Assembly: GCA_965116445.1 (NCBI GenBank)
Contig: OZ220688.1
Span: 372,001 to 436,000, forward strand
Reading direction: 5' to 3'
DNA: 64,000 nucleotides
DNA from: Multivorans sp965116445
GTDB lineage: Bacteria; Acidobacteriota; Thermoanaerobaculia; Multivoradales; Multivoraceae
The stretch's first letter is position 1. Every line of letters begins with the position of its first letter. Below are positions 52,795 through 63,224 of this stretch, in pieces. The translations under genes were made by a program, and so were the position numbers. The notes beneath the pieces are model-generated. The model saw nothing but the letters and a program-made list of their open reading frames with translations. It was not told the origin of the DNA and did no database searches.

Positions 52795-53802
52795 GTGGAA
52801 GTACCCGACATCCTGCGGCGCATCTGCGAGCAGCGGCGCCAGCGCCTGGCGGCTCCCGAGCCCCCGCGAACCAGTCCGAGCGCCCGTCATCGGGCGGGCG
52901 GACTGCGCCCGGACGTTTCGTCCGCACCCTGTTCCGCCCCTGGGAGCGCGGGCGTCTCGCCCTCATCCGGCTCAGCCTCCATGTCGCCGGTCCTGCCCGC
53001 CGGCGCGCCCGGCCGCCGTTTCCTCAAGGCGATCGAGGCCCGCCGGGGTAGGGCCGTGATCGCCGAGATCAAGATGGGCTCGCCCAAGCTGGGGGATCTG
53101 CGGGGACGCTTCGATCCGGTCGCACGGGCGAAGACCTACGCCGCGGCCGGCGCCGCCTGCCTGTCCGTCGTCGTCGAGCCGGACCACTTCCACGGCAGCT
53201 ACGAGCTGCTCGCCGAGTGCGCGGCCGCCTCCGGCCTGCCGGCGGTGGCGAAGGACTTCGTCGTCTCCGACGTTCAGCTCGAGTGGGCGCGCGACGCGGG
53301 CGCGTCCGCGGTGCTGCTGATCGCCGCGCTCTACGACGGGGCAGAGTTGTGTCGGCTGGCGGCTCTCGCCCGGGGTCTGGGTCTCGTGCCCCTGATCGAG
53401 ACCCACGACGACGAGGACTTCGAGAAGCTTGCACCCAACGACGGAACGCAGGCTTCCGCCCCGCCCACGGCCTCACGGACGCGGGCTGTCGGCACTCATC
53501 CGGGTCGTCCGGAACGTGATGCGGAGGCGCCGGGCTGGGAACTCGTCGGGATCAACAACCGCGACCTGCGCACCTTCAAGGTCGACCTGGAACGGAGCGC
53601 CGACCGCGTCGGCCGCCTGCCGGCGTCGGCTCTCAAGGTCGCCGAATCCGGGATTCACACCGCCGCTGATGTGGCGAAGCTGCGGCGGGCAGGCTTCGAC
53701 GCCTTCCTCATCGGCGAACGACTCGTGCTCTCCGGCGATCCGGCCTCCGCCCTGGCCGACCTGCTGGGCGCGCCGGCGTTGGAGTTAGAGGTGACTCCAT
53801 GA
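52795..53802 (+). CDS. trpC: Indole-3-glycerol-phosphate synthase with two in-frame inserts
   Basis: A 335-residue protein, 65-80 longer than usual. Core blocks are AVIAEIKMGSPKLG, AACLSVVVEPDHFHGSYE, AVAKDFVVSD, VGINNRDLRTF and VAESGIHTAADV. The first insert, starting RTSPSARHRAGG, lies between the N-terminal helix and the first barrel strand and includes the palindromic element in inverted orientation. The second, from APNDGTQASAPP to about DAEAPG, lies between helix 5 and strand 6. All catalytic blocks appear intact, so it is probably active. It starts at GTG four bases after trpD. Confidence 0.92.
   Translation: MEVPDILRRICEQRRQRLAAPEPPRTSPSARHRAGGLRPDVSSAPCSAPGSAGVSPSSGSASMSPVLPAGAPGRRFLKAIEARRGRAVIAEIKMGSPKLGDLRGRFDPVARAKTYAAAGAACLSVVVEPDHFHGSYELLAECAAASGLPAVAKDFVVSDVQLEWARDAGASAVLLIAALYDGAELCRLAALARGLGLVPLIETHDDEDFEKLAPNDGTQASAPPTASRTRAVGTHPGRPERDAEAPGWELVGINNRDLRTFKVDLERSADRVGRLPASALKVAESGIHTAADVAKLRRAGFDAFLIGERLVLSGDPASALADLLGAPALELEVTP
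52866..52903 (-). repeat. Palindromic element inside trpC (inverted)
   Basis: Reads GCGAACCAGTCC, then GCGCCCGTCATCGGGCG, the reverse complement of the element at 51041-51090 with few changes. The trpC frame stays open through it. Confidence 0.75.
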
Positions 53803-54436
53803 AGGTCAAGATCTGCGGCGTCACGACGGCCGACGATGCCCGGCTTGCCGTCGACCTCGGCGCCGACTTTGTCGGCCTCAATTTCTACCGGCCCAGCCCG
53901 CGCTGGATCGACGTCGAGCAAGCCGAAGGCATCCGCGCTGCTATTGGTGACTCGGCACGGGTTGTCGGCATCTTTGTCAACCACACCCGCGAGCAGGTCG
54001 AGGCGATCGACCGGCAGGTCGGTCTGGACTACCTCCAGTTCAGCGGCGACGAGAGCGCAGGTCTCGTAGCGAGCTTCAGCGAGCGCGCGATCCGCGTCCG
54101 CCGGGTCGGCGGCGCGGCAAGGCCGACACCGATCCCCGACGAGGACTGCTGGGCCGTCCTGATCGACCGCGCCCACGAGAGTCTCTACGGCGGTTCTGGG
54201 GAGAGCTGGGACTACGCCGCGGCGGCCGACCTCGTTCAGCCCCCGGCCGCCCCCGGCAAGCGCTGCCGCCTGTTCGTCGCCGGCGGCATCGGCCCGGACA
54301 ACATAGCGGAGGTCGCGGCCGCGGTCCCCGGCGCCTACGCCGTCGATACCTGTTCGGGTGTCGAGTCCTCGCCCGGCCGCAAGGACCGCGCCAGGCTGGA
54401 GCAACTGTTCGCCAACCTCGCCGAGGGAGCAGCCCG

Positions 54437-54440
<4 letters not shown>
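53799..54440 (+). CDS. trpF: Phosphoribosylanthranilate isomerase
   Basis: A 213-residue TIM barrel starting KVKICGVTTADDARLAVDLG with the catalytic Cys, DFVGLNFYRPSPRWI after it, and the catalytic Asp in AVDTCSGVESSPG. ATGA overlap with trpC. The stretch LDYLQFSGDES takes the place of the usual VQLHGDE, a minor variation. Confidence 0.94.
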
Positions 54441-55653
<1,213 letters not shown>

Positions 55654-55657
<4 letters not shown>

Positions 55658-56484
55658 CGCCGCTCCGCAAGCGCCCGTCCCGCGACGGCGCCATCGCCGC
55701 CGCATTCGCCGGCTGTTCCAGGCAGAAGCGAGCCGCCTTCATCCCCTTCCTGGTTGCCGGCGACCCCTCGCTCGAAGCGACGCCCGACTTGCTGCGCGCC
55801 CTGGTCGCCGGCGGCGCCGACGTGATCGAACTCGGCGTCTCCTTCAGCGATCCAATCGCCGACGGTCCCACGATCCAGCGTGCTTCCAACCGGGCTCTCG
55901 CCGCCGGTTCATCCCTCAGCGCGGTGCTCGGGATCGTCGAGCGGCACCGGGAGGAACTGGGCGTTCCGATCGTCCTGTTCACGTACTACAACCCTGTCCA
56001 CGCCCGCGGCGTTACGACCTTCGCCGCCCAGGCCGCCGACAGCGGCGTCGACGGCGTGCTCTGCGTCGACCTGCCGCCCGACGAGGGCCTGCGCGAACTC
56101 CAGCCGGCCCTTTCTGAACGCGATGTCGACTCGATCTATCTGATCGCCGCGACCAGCACGAAGGAGCGCATCGACCGCGCCGCGGCGGCATCGAACGGTT
56201 TCGTGTACTACACGGCCCGCTCCGACGTAACCGGCGAGCGCGACGACCTGATCCCCACGCTGGAGCGGGAAGTGAAGCGCGTGCGCCGGCGGGTCCGCCT
56301 TCCCGTCGCCGTCGGCTTCGGCATCTCCACCCCCGAACAGGTCGAGGAAGTGGCCCGGGTGGCCCACGGCGTCGTCGTTGGCAGCTCCCTGGTGCGGCTG
56401 GTCGAGGAGAACGCAGGCGAGCCGGATCTGGCGGCGCGGCTGGAACGCCGCGTCGGCGAACTGACGGCACCGCTTCGCGGCTGA
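55654..56484 (+). CDS. trpA: Tryptophan synthase alpha subunit
   Basis: A 276-residue TIM barrel with the catalytic Glu in VIELGVSFSDPIADGP and the Asp in the same block, LFTYYNPV, GVLCVDLPPDEG and VAVGFGISTPEQV. It releases indole from indoleglycerol phosphate. ATGA overlap with trpB; it ends the superoperon. Confidence 0.96.
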
Positions 56485-56651
56485 CGCAGGGGGACTGACC
56501 GTCGTCAACCCATTCTGACCGCCGCCATACGCGGTATGGAGACCGGGGCCGGAGGCCGGCGCTCGCAGCGCTGACTTGGCGTTCCAAGGAAACGACTGTC
56601 CGACCACGGATGCGCGCCATCTTAGCCCGCATGCTTCGACTCCAGCCGCAA
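56485..56651. other. Spacer after trpA
   Basis: A short 6-bp hairpin (CCATAC, GTATGG) lies at about 56524-56538 and a GGCCGGAGGCCGGCGC repeat follows. One of these may end the superoperon transcript, but neither has a T-run. Confidence 0.35.
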
Positions 56652-56867
56652 CTACTCTTTGCGCAGCGGCTCCAGCGCTGCAGCGAGCTGCCTCCGGTCC
56701 CGGGCATGATCCCCAGCCGGACCTGCGATCGGCTCTTCACTGCCCCCCCGGCTCCGGTTGTCGGCGACCGCCGGAAGCGCCGTGTGCGCATGAACGAGAG
56801 CCCACGCAATCAGCGCCAGCAACACACCGGTCAGCAGCGGATCGCCCCACCGCGACCAGAGGAGCAC
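56652..56867 (-). CDS. Possible small membrane protein
   Basis: A 71-residue frame with one hydrophobic helix (PLLTGVLLALIAWALVHA) and a charged C-terminus. It lies 55 bases downstream of the VWFA gene on the same strand, so it could be cotranscribed. It starts at GTG without a clear ribosome binding site. No family recognised. Confidence 0.3.
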   Translation of the reverse strand: MLLWSRWGDPLLTGVLLALIAWALVHAHTALPAVADNRSRGGSEEPIAGPAGDHARDRRQLAAALEPLRKE

Positions 56868-56922
56868 GACGACGTAAAATGCGCGGCTCGACGCAGATCA
56901 CGCCACCACATCTACGCCACGT

Positions 56923-58761
56923 CTAGCGTTCAAGGTCTACCTCCGGCACGGTCACGGGCTCACGAACCAGTGACGTCACACCCGTCCTCTCGTCACGAAT
57001 GCCCACCGCGAGCTGGTAGTCGCCGCCGGGCAGCGTCATCGCCACATCGAAGCGGTAGAAGCCGTCCATCGCGGTCACGCCGTCTTCCCCGCCCACCGCG
57101 ATCGACTTCTGTCGGACCGTCGTCCGGGCGCCCTTCTCGTCTTCCACGGCGACGAGCCAGAGGCGCAACTCACCGCTCGTGATCTCGTGAGAATCGCCCC
57201 TCTCGGACAGAGTCAGGATCGACTCCTGGGGAACCTCTATGCCGACGGTGAGCTCGTGAGTTGCTTTCTCCAGGGGCTTGATGCCGCCGAGTCCGATGCG
57301 CGCTTCGAGCGGATTCAGCGCGCTGCCGAGGTAGGCGACCGACAGCAACCTCTCGGCAAGCTGCTGATCGAGCGACTTGTCGCGGTAGGTGCGCCGGTGA
57401 ACGATCCGGCGACCTTTGGCGGCACCCGGAGCGAGTCGCACGGAGACCTGCCGCACTTGGCCCAGTCTACGTTCGGTGGGCATGAAGCCCAGCGAGTACG
57501 CCGCCGCGAATTGGTCGGTCACGTCATCGAGGAGAATCGCCAGGTCGTTCGCGTTGATCAGGGCCTTGCCGCCGGTCTCATGAGCCAGCAGGTGAAGCCC
57601 ACTCTGCGCGTTCATCGCCTGCAAAGCGACGTTGTGGGAGCTCGGCGCCAGACGTGGATCGTCCAGGGAGATGTCGGGCTGGGCGCTCCGCACGCCGGCC
57701 GCGTCCAAACCGTAGAAGGTGACGCGGTTGGCGTTGGCATGAGCAGAGAGGCGATTGAACCGCCGGCTTTCGTCGTACTGCACCATCTCCGCCATCGTCT
57801 CCGAGGGCGCGCTGAGACGCAGGTCCCCGCAGAGTTCATTCCCAACGAACTCGAGAACGGAGATGCCGGGGCGCTGCGCTAGGCCGTCCGTCATGTACAC
57901 GACCGCTTTCTTGCCCGGCACGCCTGCGAGAGTCGCTACCAAATCGGCGAGCCCGTCGACTGCGATGGCCGTCTTCGTCGCTTGGTTGTCCGCGTGCTGC
58001 CTGGCAAGCGACAGGAGTTCGCCCCAGTTGTCCTGACAGGGCCGGCAGAGTGTCTGGGCGCAGGCCTCGTGGCTGTCGATCAGGCTTCGGATCGCGAAGC
58101 GCCGAGCGCCGTCACCGTTCTGTATGGCGCGCGGCGAGCCCTTTGGCACCGTCGCCGCTCCCTCAAGGATCGCGTCCAGGTCGCGCGTCGGCGGTACGAG
58201 AACCTCCAAACGGTTGACGAACCGCGTGAGCATGAAGCTCGCGTCCATCGACCGCCACGGTTCGACCGCGTTCTCCAGGCGCCGCAGCAGGCGGGTGCGA
58301 TGGGATGGGTAGATGTTCGCGTCGTCCAGGTAGAAGACGACGGTCAGAGCACCTTCGTCCGCTGCGCCGGGTGTGTCTTGGTTGCGGACGACAGGGCGTT
58401 CGTGGTTGCGTTGGTTTGCCGGCTGCTCCACGAAGATCGCCGACCCGTAGAAGTTTGTGATCCCGACCGGCCGGCCGTCAACGTTGAGTTCAAAGTCCTC
58501 GCGTGCCAGACCCGGGACCGGGCGCCCTTTTCTATCGGTGACTACAACGTCGACTTCGACTACCTGGACATCGATGGCGTCCACAAACGTCGCGGTGGGC
58601 TGCGCTATGAGCCCCGAGGAAAAGGCAGCGCAGGCAACAACCGTCCGCCCCACCAATCCAACCCGAGGCGCTGAAAGCGCCGTCAGGCACTGCTTCAATC
58701 GCAACAGCGTGACGAACACCTTGCGAGTACTCCTACTAGGGACAGGGGCAGGAATCCTCAC
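56923..58761 (-). CDS. VWFA-related acidobacterial secreted protein
   Basis: A 612-residue protein of the family named VWFA-related, acidobacterial. After a hydrophobic N-terminus it has VVEVDVVVTDRKGRPVPGL followed by DFELNVDG, which is the usual opening. The von Willebrand A-like fold follows with LTVVFYLDDANIY in place of the MIDAS strand and VYMTDGL later. The motif MNAQSGLHLLAHETGGKA is shared with the protein at the window's right end. The C-terminal 200 residues form beta-rich domains. Expected outside the cytoplasm; the ligand is unknown. Start codon not certain. Confidence 0.85.
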   Translation of the reverse strand: MRIPAPVPSRSTRKVFVTLLRLKQCLTALSAPRVGLVGRTVVACAAFSSGLIAQPTATFVDAIDVQVVEVDVVVTDRKGRPVPGLAREDFELNVDGRPVGITNFYGSAIFVEQPANQRNHERPVVRNQDTPGAADEGALTVVFYLDDANIYPSHRTRLLRRLENAVEPWRSMDASFMLTRFVNRLEVLVPPTRDLDAILEGAATVPKGSPRAIQNGDGARRFAIRSLIDSHEACAQTLCRPCQDNWGELLSLARQHADNQATKTAIAVDGLADLVATLAGVPGKKAVVYMTDGLAQRPGISVLEFVGNELCGDLRLSAPSETMAEMVQYDESRRFNRLSAHANANRVTFYGLDAAGVRSAQPDISLDDPRLAPSSHNVALQAMNAQSGLHLLAHETGGKALINANDLAILLDDVTDQFAAAYSLGFMPTERRLGQVRQVSVRLAPGAAKGRRIVHRRTYRDKSLDQQLAERLLSVAYLGSALNPLEARIGLGGIKPLEKATHELTVGIEVPQESILTLSERGDSHEITSGELRLWLVAVEDEKGARTTVRQKSIAVGGEDGVTAMDGFYRFDVAMTLPGGDYQLAVGIRDERTGVTSLVREPVTVPEVDLER

Positions 58762-58787
58762 AGGCGATCACTTCGGTTACGCAGTTG

Positions 58788-58922
58788 TCAAAGCAACCAA
58801 GATACTCCCAGATATCCCATATCGGACCGCATGCTTGACGACATGCTTGTCCGCTTGTCGGGCTCTCGGCGATCGAAGCTGTACACGAAGATGTTGGTGT
58901 CGAGAAAGAACTCAGCGGGCAT
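58788..58922 (-). pseudogene. Truncated PIN-domain (VapC-like) toxin
   Basis: Forty-four codons beginning MPAEFFLDTNIFVYSFDRRE, the N-terminal PIN motif with its first acidic residue (Asp in LDTN). The frame then departs from the family and stops at 58788, so the remaining acidic residues are lost. It overlaps the antitoxin gene by 11 bases in the usual vapBC manner. Confidence 0.7.
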
Positions 58923-59139
58923 TCATCTCCTCCCGCGAGAACCGGCGGCCGCTCGAAACCTCCTCCGTCGCATCCATGAGTCGGCGGTAGTCCCTGACCC
59001 GACGCTCGCCCTGCTGGCTTCGGGCGTACTGTCCGAGCCAGACACGGAACTCCGCGTTCAGAGTTGTCCTTCTTCGCCGGGCTTCTTCGCGAGCCGCGTC
59101 GATGAGCTTCTCGTCAGCACTGAGAGTGATGTTTCTCAC
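58912..59139 (-). CDS. VapB-like ribbon-helix-helix antitoxin
   Basis: A 75-residue protein starting RNITLSADEKLIDAAREEAR with a following RTTLNAEFRVWL segment, typical of ribbon-helix-helix antitoxins. The C-terminal tail (RRFSREEMNAR) would bind the toxin. The partner toxin is broken, so the module is an orphan antitoxin that may still repress its own promoter. Confidence 0.75.
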   Translation of the reverse strand: MRNITLSADEKLIDAAREEARRRRTTLNAEFRVWLGQYARSQQGERRVRDYRRLMDATEEVSSGRRFSREEMNAR

Positions 59140-59300
59140 GTTCTCCTCACCATTGCAGTGTGCACGGGAAGGCAGTGTACGCGAGTCCAGTGTCCTTCGG
59201 GCGACTCAGTTCCGGAACACTCGGTACGCGAGTCATCGCCCTCGGGTGGGTAGGACCCGTAAAGCAGATTCCGTAGAATCGTCCCGCCGGAACGTCAAGG

Positions 59301-61658
59301 ATGAACTATCGCGGACCAGGAAGGCAGTCCCTGTTTGCCGTGGCGCTGACCGTCCTCGGCTTCACGGTCGTTGCGCCGCACTCCGTTGCCCTGGCCCAGC
59401 CCGCGGACGAAGTCGAAATGACAGTCCGTTTGGGCGCGGTGGCATCCCGCGACGAGGCCCCGTCCGGCGATGTGACGATCGAGTTCGCCGATGCAGCGAC
59501 ACGCGTGCCGGTGGCTTCCTACACGGTCGAGGCTGCCGCGGAGGAGCAGACGTTCCGACTGGCCGTTCCGACGCTTGAGTCGCGATCCGGGTGGTTCGCT
59601 TCCGCGCGGTCGGAGGGTTGGTGGAGCTCGGCGGCCTTCATCGAACCGGCTGCGAATGAAGTATCGCTAACCCTGGTTCCCGAGGGCGTCGTGCGGTTCG
59701 CCATCGACGGCACGGACAGGGGAGTCGACCTCTTGCGGACCGGCCAGGTCTGGATCGCCGGTCGCGTCGACAGCGGCGGTGTGCGCCTGGAACGGGGGAT
59801 TCATGGCGGGCCCTGCGAGGTCGATCGCGAGACGGACCGGCGCGAGGTCCTGGTCGTCTGTCCCTTCGCGCGGGACGAAACGGTGGACCTGCGGGTGCGG
59901 TTGGGCATGTTCCTGCCGGTGCTGAGATCGGAGTTGACGGTCACGGCCGATACGGACCTGGGCCTGATCGACCCGGTTCGAGGAGCAGTGCTTACCGGCA
60001 GCTTGTCCTCCACCGACGGTTCGAGCCACCGTTTCGGCCTGCAGCAGCGGAATGCGTACTTGTCGTTCGGATGGTCCTCCTGGACGGATGCCGGCGGCGT
60101 CGTTTTCTTCGAGGGGCTTTCTCCAGGGGCCTACGAGCTCCGGTTGGCTGGCTCCGATGGCGACAGTTGGCCCGTGCGTATCGAGTCCCTGAACGACCGG
60201 ATCGACCTGGGCCAACTCGTGTCGGCTGCGGGCAACGTGCTGACGATCTTCTTCTTGGCGCCGAACGTCCTGGAAGTCGCCGACCTGAGACCGAACGTGC
60301 AGGCCGCGACGCTCGGGCCCGACGGAGAGGTGGAGAACCGGGGCCGCAGGTTCGAGTTCGACGAGCGGGTCCCGGACGGTTCTTTCCTGTGGCGGGGTTT
60401 GCCGGCCGGTGACTACCAGATCGAGGTCGAGGACAGCCGCGGCAACCGCTGGCACCACGAGGTGGTCAAGTTCTTCGGCCACGACCGGTACACGGTCGAA
60501 CTCGACGCCGTGCCGCTGCTGGGAAGGGTGGAGCTTGGTGGTGAACCTCTGGAAGGGGCGCTGGTCTGGTTCGGTGGTGTCTACGGTTTCGAGCGGGTCT
60601 CCTTCCGCAGCCGTGAAGAGGGCCGCTTCAGCGGGCTCCTGCCGCGCGAGGGCTTCTGGCCAGTCGAAGTCACTCCGGCGCCTGGCTGCGACCCCTGCGA
60701 GGGTTCGTGGGACGGTGACGGATGGGATGGCTTCGACGGCAGGGAGATCAGCAGCGCCGGCTTCTTCGAGATCGAGGCGGATTCGGACGGTACCGCCCGT
60801 GTTGACATCGATCTCCCGGCGGGCGCGGTCAGCGGCCGCGTCGTGAGGCGCAACGCGGTGAGCGGCGTTCTGGAACCCGTGGCCGGTGCTCGGGTCTCGG
60901 TGCGGGCCGTGGAAGAAGTGGCCGGTGAACGTCATGACTACCTTTTGCCAGACAGTTGGCGCACTCGGACGGACGGGTCGGGAGCCTTCAAGGTCGCGGG
61001 CCTGCACGAGTGGGAGTACAGCATTCGGGCCGAGAGCTACATCGACGAACGCGAGGTCCAATCGCGTCCGCTCCGCGTTCGGCTGTCCGGCGACGATCAG
61101 ATCGACGATGTGGTACTTCGGCTTGCGGACCAGCAGCCCGTTACCGTGATCGTCCGTTCGGGAGGCGTGCCTGTAGCTGGGGCGCAGACATTCGTTCTCC
61201 ACCCGGCGGGCTCAGGCATTCCCGTCGAGGGCAGCTACTCCGACGGCGCCGGTGTAGCGACGCACGACGTGTCGATGGACGCGGAGTACGTTGACGTCGT
61301 GGTCCGTGCCGAAGGACTCGGCATGAACGGTTGGCGGTTTGATATCCGCGACGGCGTACCGATCGAGATCGATCTGTCGGCGGACCGGGGATCACTCCGT
61401 GTACCGAAGTGGCAGGACGGTTCCGGCGCTGGGGACCCTCACTTCTTTCGGGACGTTCGCCTCGTCATGCCCGGCGGCGCCTCGATTCGGATCGACACGC
61501 TTGCCGCCGTCAACGACAGGGGCCAGATCCAGGAGGACGGCAGCGACGAGGCGATCGTCCGGGATCTGGCGCCGGGGACGTACTCGTACTGCTCGCCGAG
61601 TGGCGTTTGCACCAGGGTCGACATCCTTCCCTGGGCCGAGGGCAGGGTGCGGGAGTAG
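59301..61658 (+). CDS. Large secreted protein with carboxypeptidase-regulatory-like domains
   Basis: A 785-residue protein with a signal peptide (cleavage after about residue 32, VALAQ). It is beta-rich with repeated segments of the type GLSPGAYELRLAG, GLPAGDYQIEVED and DLAPGTYSYCS, which resemble the end of carboxypeptidase regulatory-like (CnaB-type) domains. No catalytic motif is seen. Two Cys pairs (CDPCEG and YCSPSGVC) may form disulfides. Role unknown, probably cell-surface or periplasmic. Confidence 0.6.
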   Translation: MNYRGPGRQSLFAVALTVLGFTVVAPHSVALAQPADEVEMTVRLGAVASRDEAPSGDVTIEFADAATRVPVASYTVEAAAEEQTFRLAVPTLESRSGWFASARSEGWWSSAAFIEPAANEVSLTLVPEGVVRFAIDGTDRGVDLLRTGQVWIAGRVDSGGVRLERGIHGGPCEVDRETDRREVLVVCPFARDETVDLRVRLGMFLPVLRSELTVTADTDLGLIDPVRGAVLTGSLSSTDGSSHRFGLQQRNAYLSFGWSSWTDAGGVVFFEGLSPGAYELRLAGSDGDSWPVRIESLNDRIDLGQLVSAAGNVLTIFFLAPNVLEVADLRPNVQAATLGPDGEVENRGRRFEFDERVPDGSFLWRGLPAGDYQIEVEDSRGNRWHHEVVKFFGHDRYTVELDAVPLLGRVELGGEPLEGALVWFGGVYGFERVSFRSREEGRFSGLLPREGFWPVEVTPAPGCDPCEGSWDGDGWDGFDGREISSAGFFEIEADSDGTARVDIDLPAGAVSGRVVRRNAVSGVLEPVAGARVSVRAVEEVAGERHDYLLPDSWRTRTDGSGAFKVAGLHEWEYSIRAESYIDEREVQSRPLRVRLSGDDQIDDVVLRLADQQPVTVIVRSGGVPVAGAQTFVLHPAGSGIPVEGSYSDGAGVATHDVSMDAEYVDVVVRAEGLGMNGWRFDIRDGVPIEIDLSADRGSLRVPKWQDGSGAGDPHFFRDVRLVMPGGASIRIDTLAAVNDRGQIQEDGSDEAIVRDLAPGTYSYCSPSGVCTRVDILPWAEGRVRE

Positions 61659-61673
61659 CTCTCCACCGCCGGC

Positions 61674-63155
61674 CTAGCCAGCCATCATCCGCACTACCTT
61701 TTCGGCGATCGTGTACACCGCGAACCCGATGTACATCACCGAAGCGATGCCGACGAAGAAGATGTTGATCCAGCCGGGTCGCGCCGACTTCGGCAGCTTC
61801 GTCATGTTCATGTACAGCAGCAGCGGCACGTAGACCGCCATGGCGAATCCGCCGATGAGCGCCGAATAGAACAGGAAATCGAGTCCCGCCGTGCCCCTTC
61901 TCTCGAAGAAGGCGACGCTGGCCGTTCCGACGACGATCGTCGCGCCCACCAGGACGAGATACCACTTCTCCAGGGAGAGCCGCCGGCCGAACTTGAAGCT
62001 GGTGTGGAGCATGTCCGCGAAGATCCGGCTGCCGCCGTCCACGCCTCCCAATTGGGAGCTGAACAGCGCCGCCATGCCGACGAACAGGAACAGGTAGTGC
62101 CCGGAGGTGCCCATGCTCTCTTCCAGAATCCCGGCCAGATCCCACACGAGGCTTCCGCGGCTGGGAACGAGGCCTTCGGGATGCAACACGGCGAGTGAGC
62201 CGAAGATGAACAGGAACATCGTGAAGCTGCCGAGGATCCAGAAGCAGAAGACCTGATCCACCCACACGTACTTCATCCAGTCCCGGAAGCGCCGGCGGTT
62301 CTCCTCCGACTCGGGATAGACGTAGCCGGCGTCTATTTCCTTGACTTCGTGTTTGTGTGTCGGGCTCATCAGCGGCGGCATCCGTTGCCCCATGCCGATC
62401 TTCTTTTCGCGCAGGTAGTAGGCGTAGTAGAGATTGCCGAGGCCCCCCAGTCCCGCGAAGACGAGCGCGCCGAAGAACTGGCTGAATGCGAATGGCGGAC
62501 GTGCTTCGCCGTTCACCGGGGGAATCTCGACGGGAAAGTCCGGGAAGCGCCCCACGTTCAGCAGGCCGCGCCACATGTCGCCGAAGAGATCCGCTGATCC
62601 GATCTCCCAGACAACGTAGATCAGGCCTACGACGATGATGGCGACGAGCCCCATGATGCAACGTTCGACCGCGGTATAGACGACCTTGGGTCCGAAGAGA
62701 ATGGCCGCGATCACGGCGAACACGATCGCGGTCCACACCCACTCCGCCCAAAGCCACTCGGGGAGACCCCTGTTCTCGATACCGAAGATCAGGCTCCGAA
62801 GGGAGACGCCGGTCTCGCGAGCCCAACCTGGAAGGAACTTTCCGACGACGACGAGGAAGACCCAGAGGTAGACGATGAGCTTGACGACCCGGACCATTCC
62901 GATCAGGGGGCTTTCGCCTGTGACCACGGTCCAGCGTCCGACCTCGACGTTGATCCAGAGTTGGAGGAAGATCCCGATCGCGGCCGCCCAGATGAGTTGC
63001 GCTCCAACGATCGATGTGATCCACGGCCACATGATCAGCTCGCCGGAGCCGATCGCGATGCCGGCCATGACGATGCCCGGGCCCATCATCTTGAAGAGCG
63101 CGGTCTTGCGCTTCGGCAGCTCAGCCTGTTGCAGCGGCGGGACGGGTACGGGCAT
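61674..63155 (-). CDS. Nramp-family-like transporter
   Basis: A 493-residue membrane protein with about eleven or twelve helices. The first helix reads GPGIVMAGIAIGSGELIMWP, where metal-transporting Nramp proteins have DPGN. Helix 6 region reads SSQLGGVDGGSR instead of the metal-binding methionine motif. It therefore looks like an Nramp-fold protein whose metal site has been replaced. A different substrate is likely. It ends 15 bases from the end of the convergent gene upstream. Confidence 0.75.
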   Translation of the reverse strand: MPVPVPPLQQAELPKRKTALFKMMGPGIVMAGIAIGSGELIMWPWITSIVGAQLIWAAAIGIFLQLWINVEVGRWTVVTGESPLIGMVRVVKLIVYLWVFLVVVGKFLPGWARETGVSLRSLIFGIENRGLPEWLWAEWVWTAIVFAVIAAILFGPKVVYTAVERCIMGLVAIIVVGLIYVVWEIGSADLFGDMWRGLLNVGRFPDFPVEIPPVNGEARPPFAFSQFFGALVFAGLGGLGNLYYAYYLREKKIGMGQRMPPLMSPTHKHEVKEIDAGYVYPESEENRRRFRDWMKYVWVDQVFCFWILGSFTMFLFIFGSLAVLHPEGLVPSRGSLVWDLAGILEESMGTSGHYLFLFVGMAALFSSQLGGVDGGSRIFADMLHTSFKFGRRLSLEKWYLVLVGATIVVGTASVAFFERRGTAGLDFLFYSALIGGFAMAVYVPLLLYMNMTKLPKSARPGWINIFFVGIASVMYIGFAVYTIAEKVVRMMAG

Positions 63156-63224
63156 GGGCAGGTCCTTCGAGTTTCGATGCAGGAGTGTTGTCGAGGGACG
63201 TGAGACTACGGGTAGGGGCCGGTC

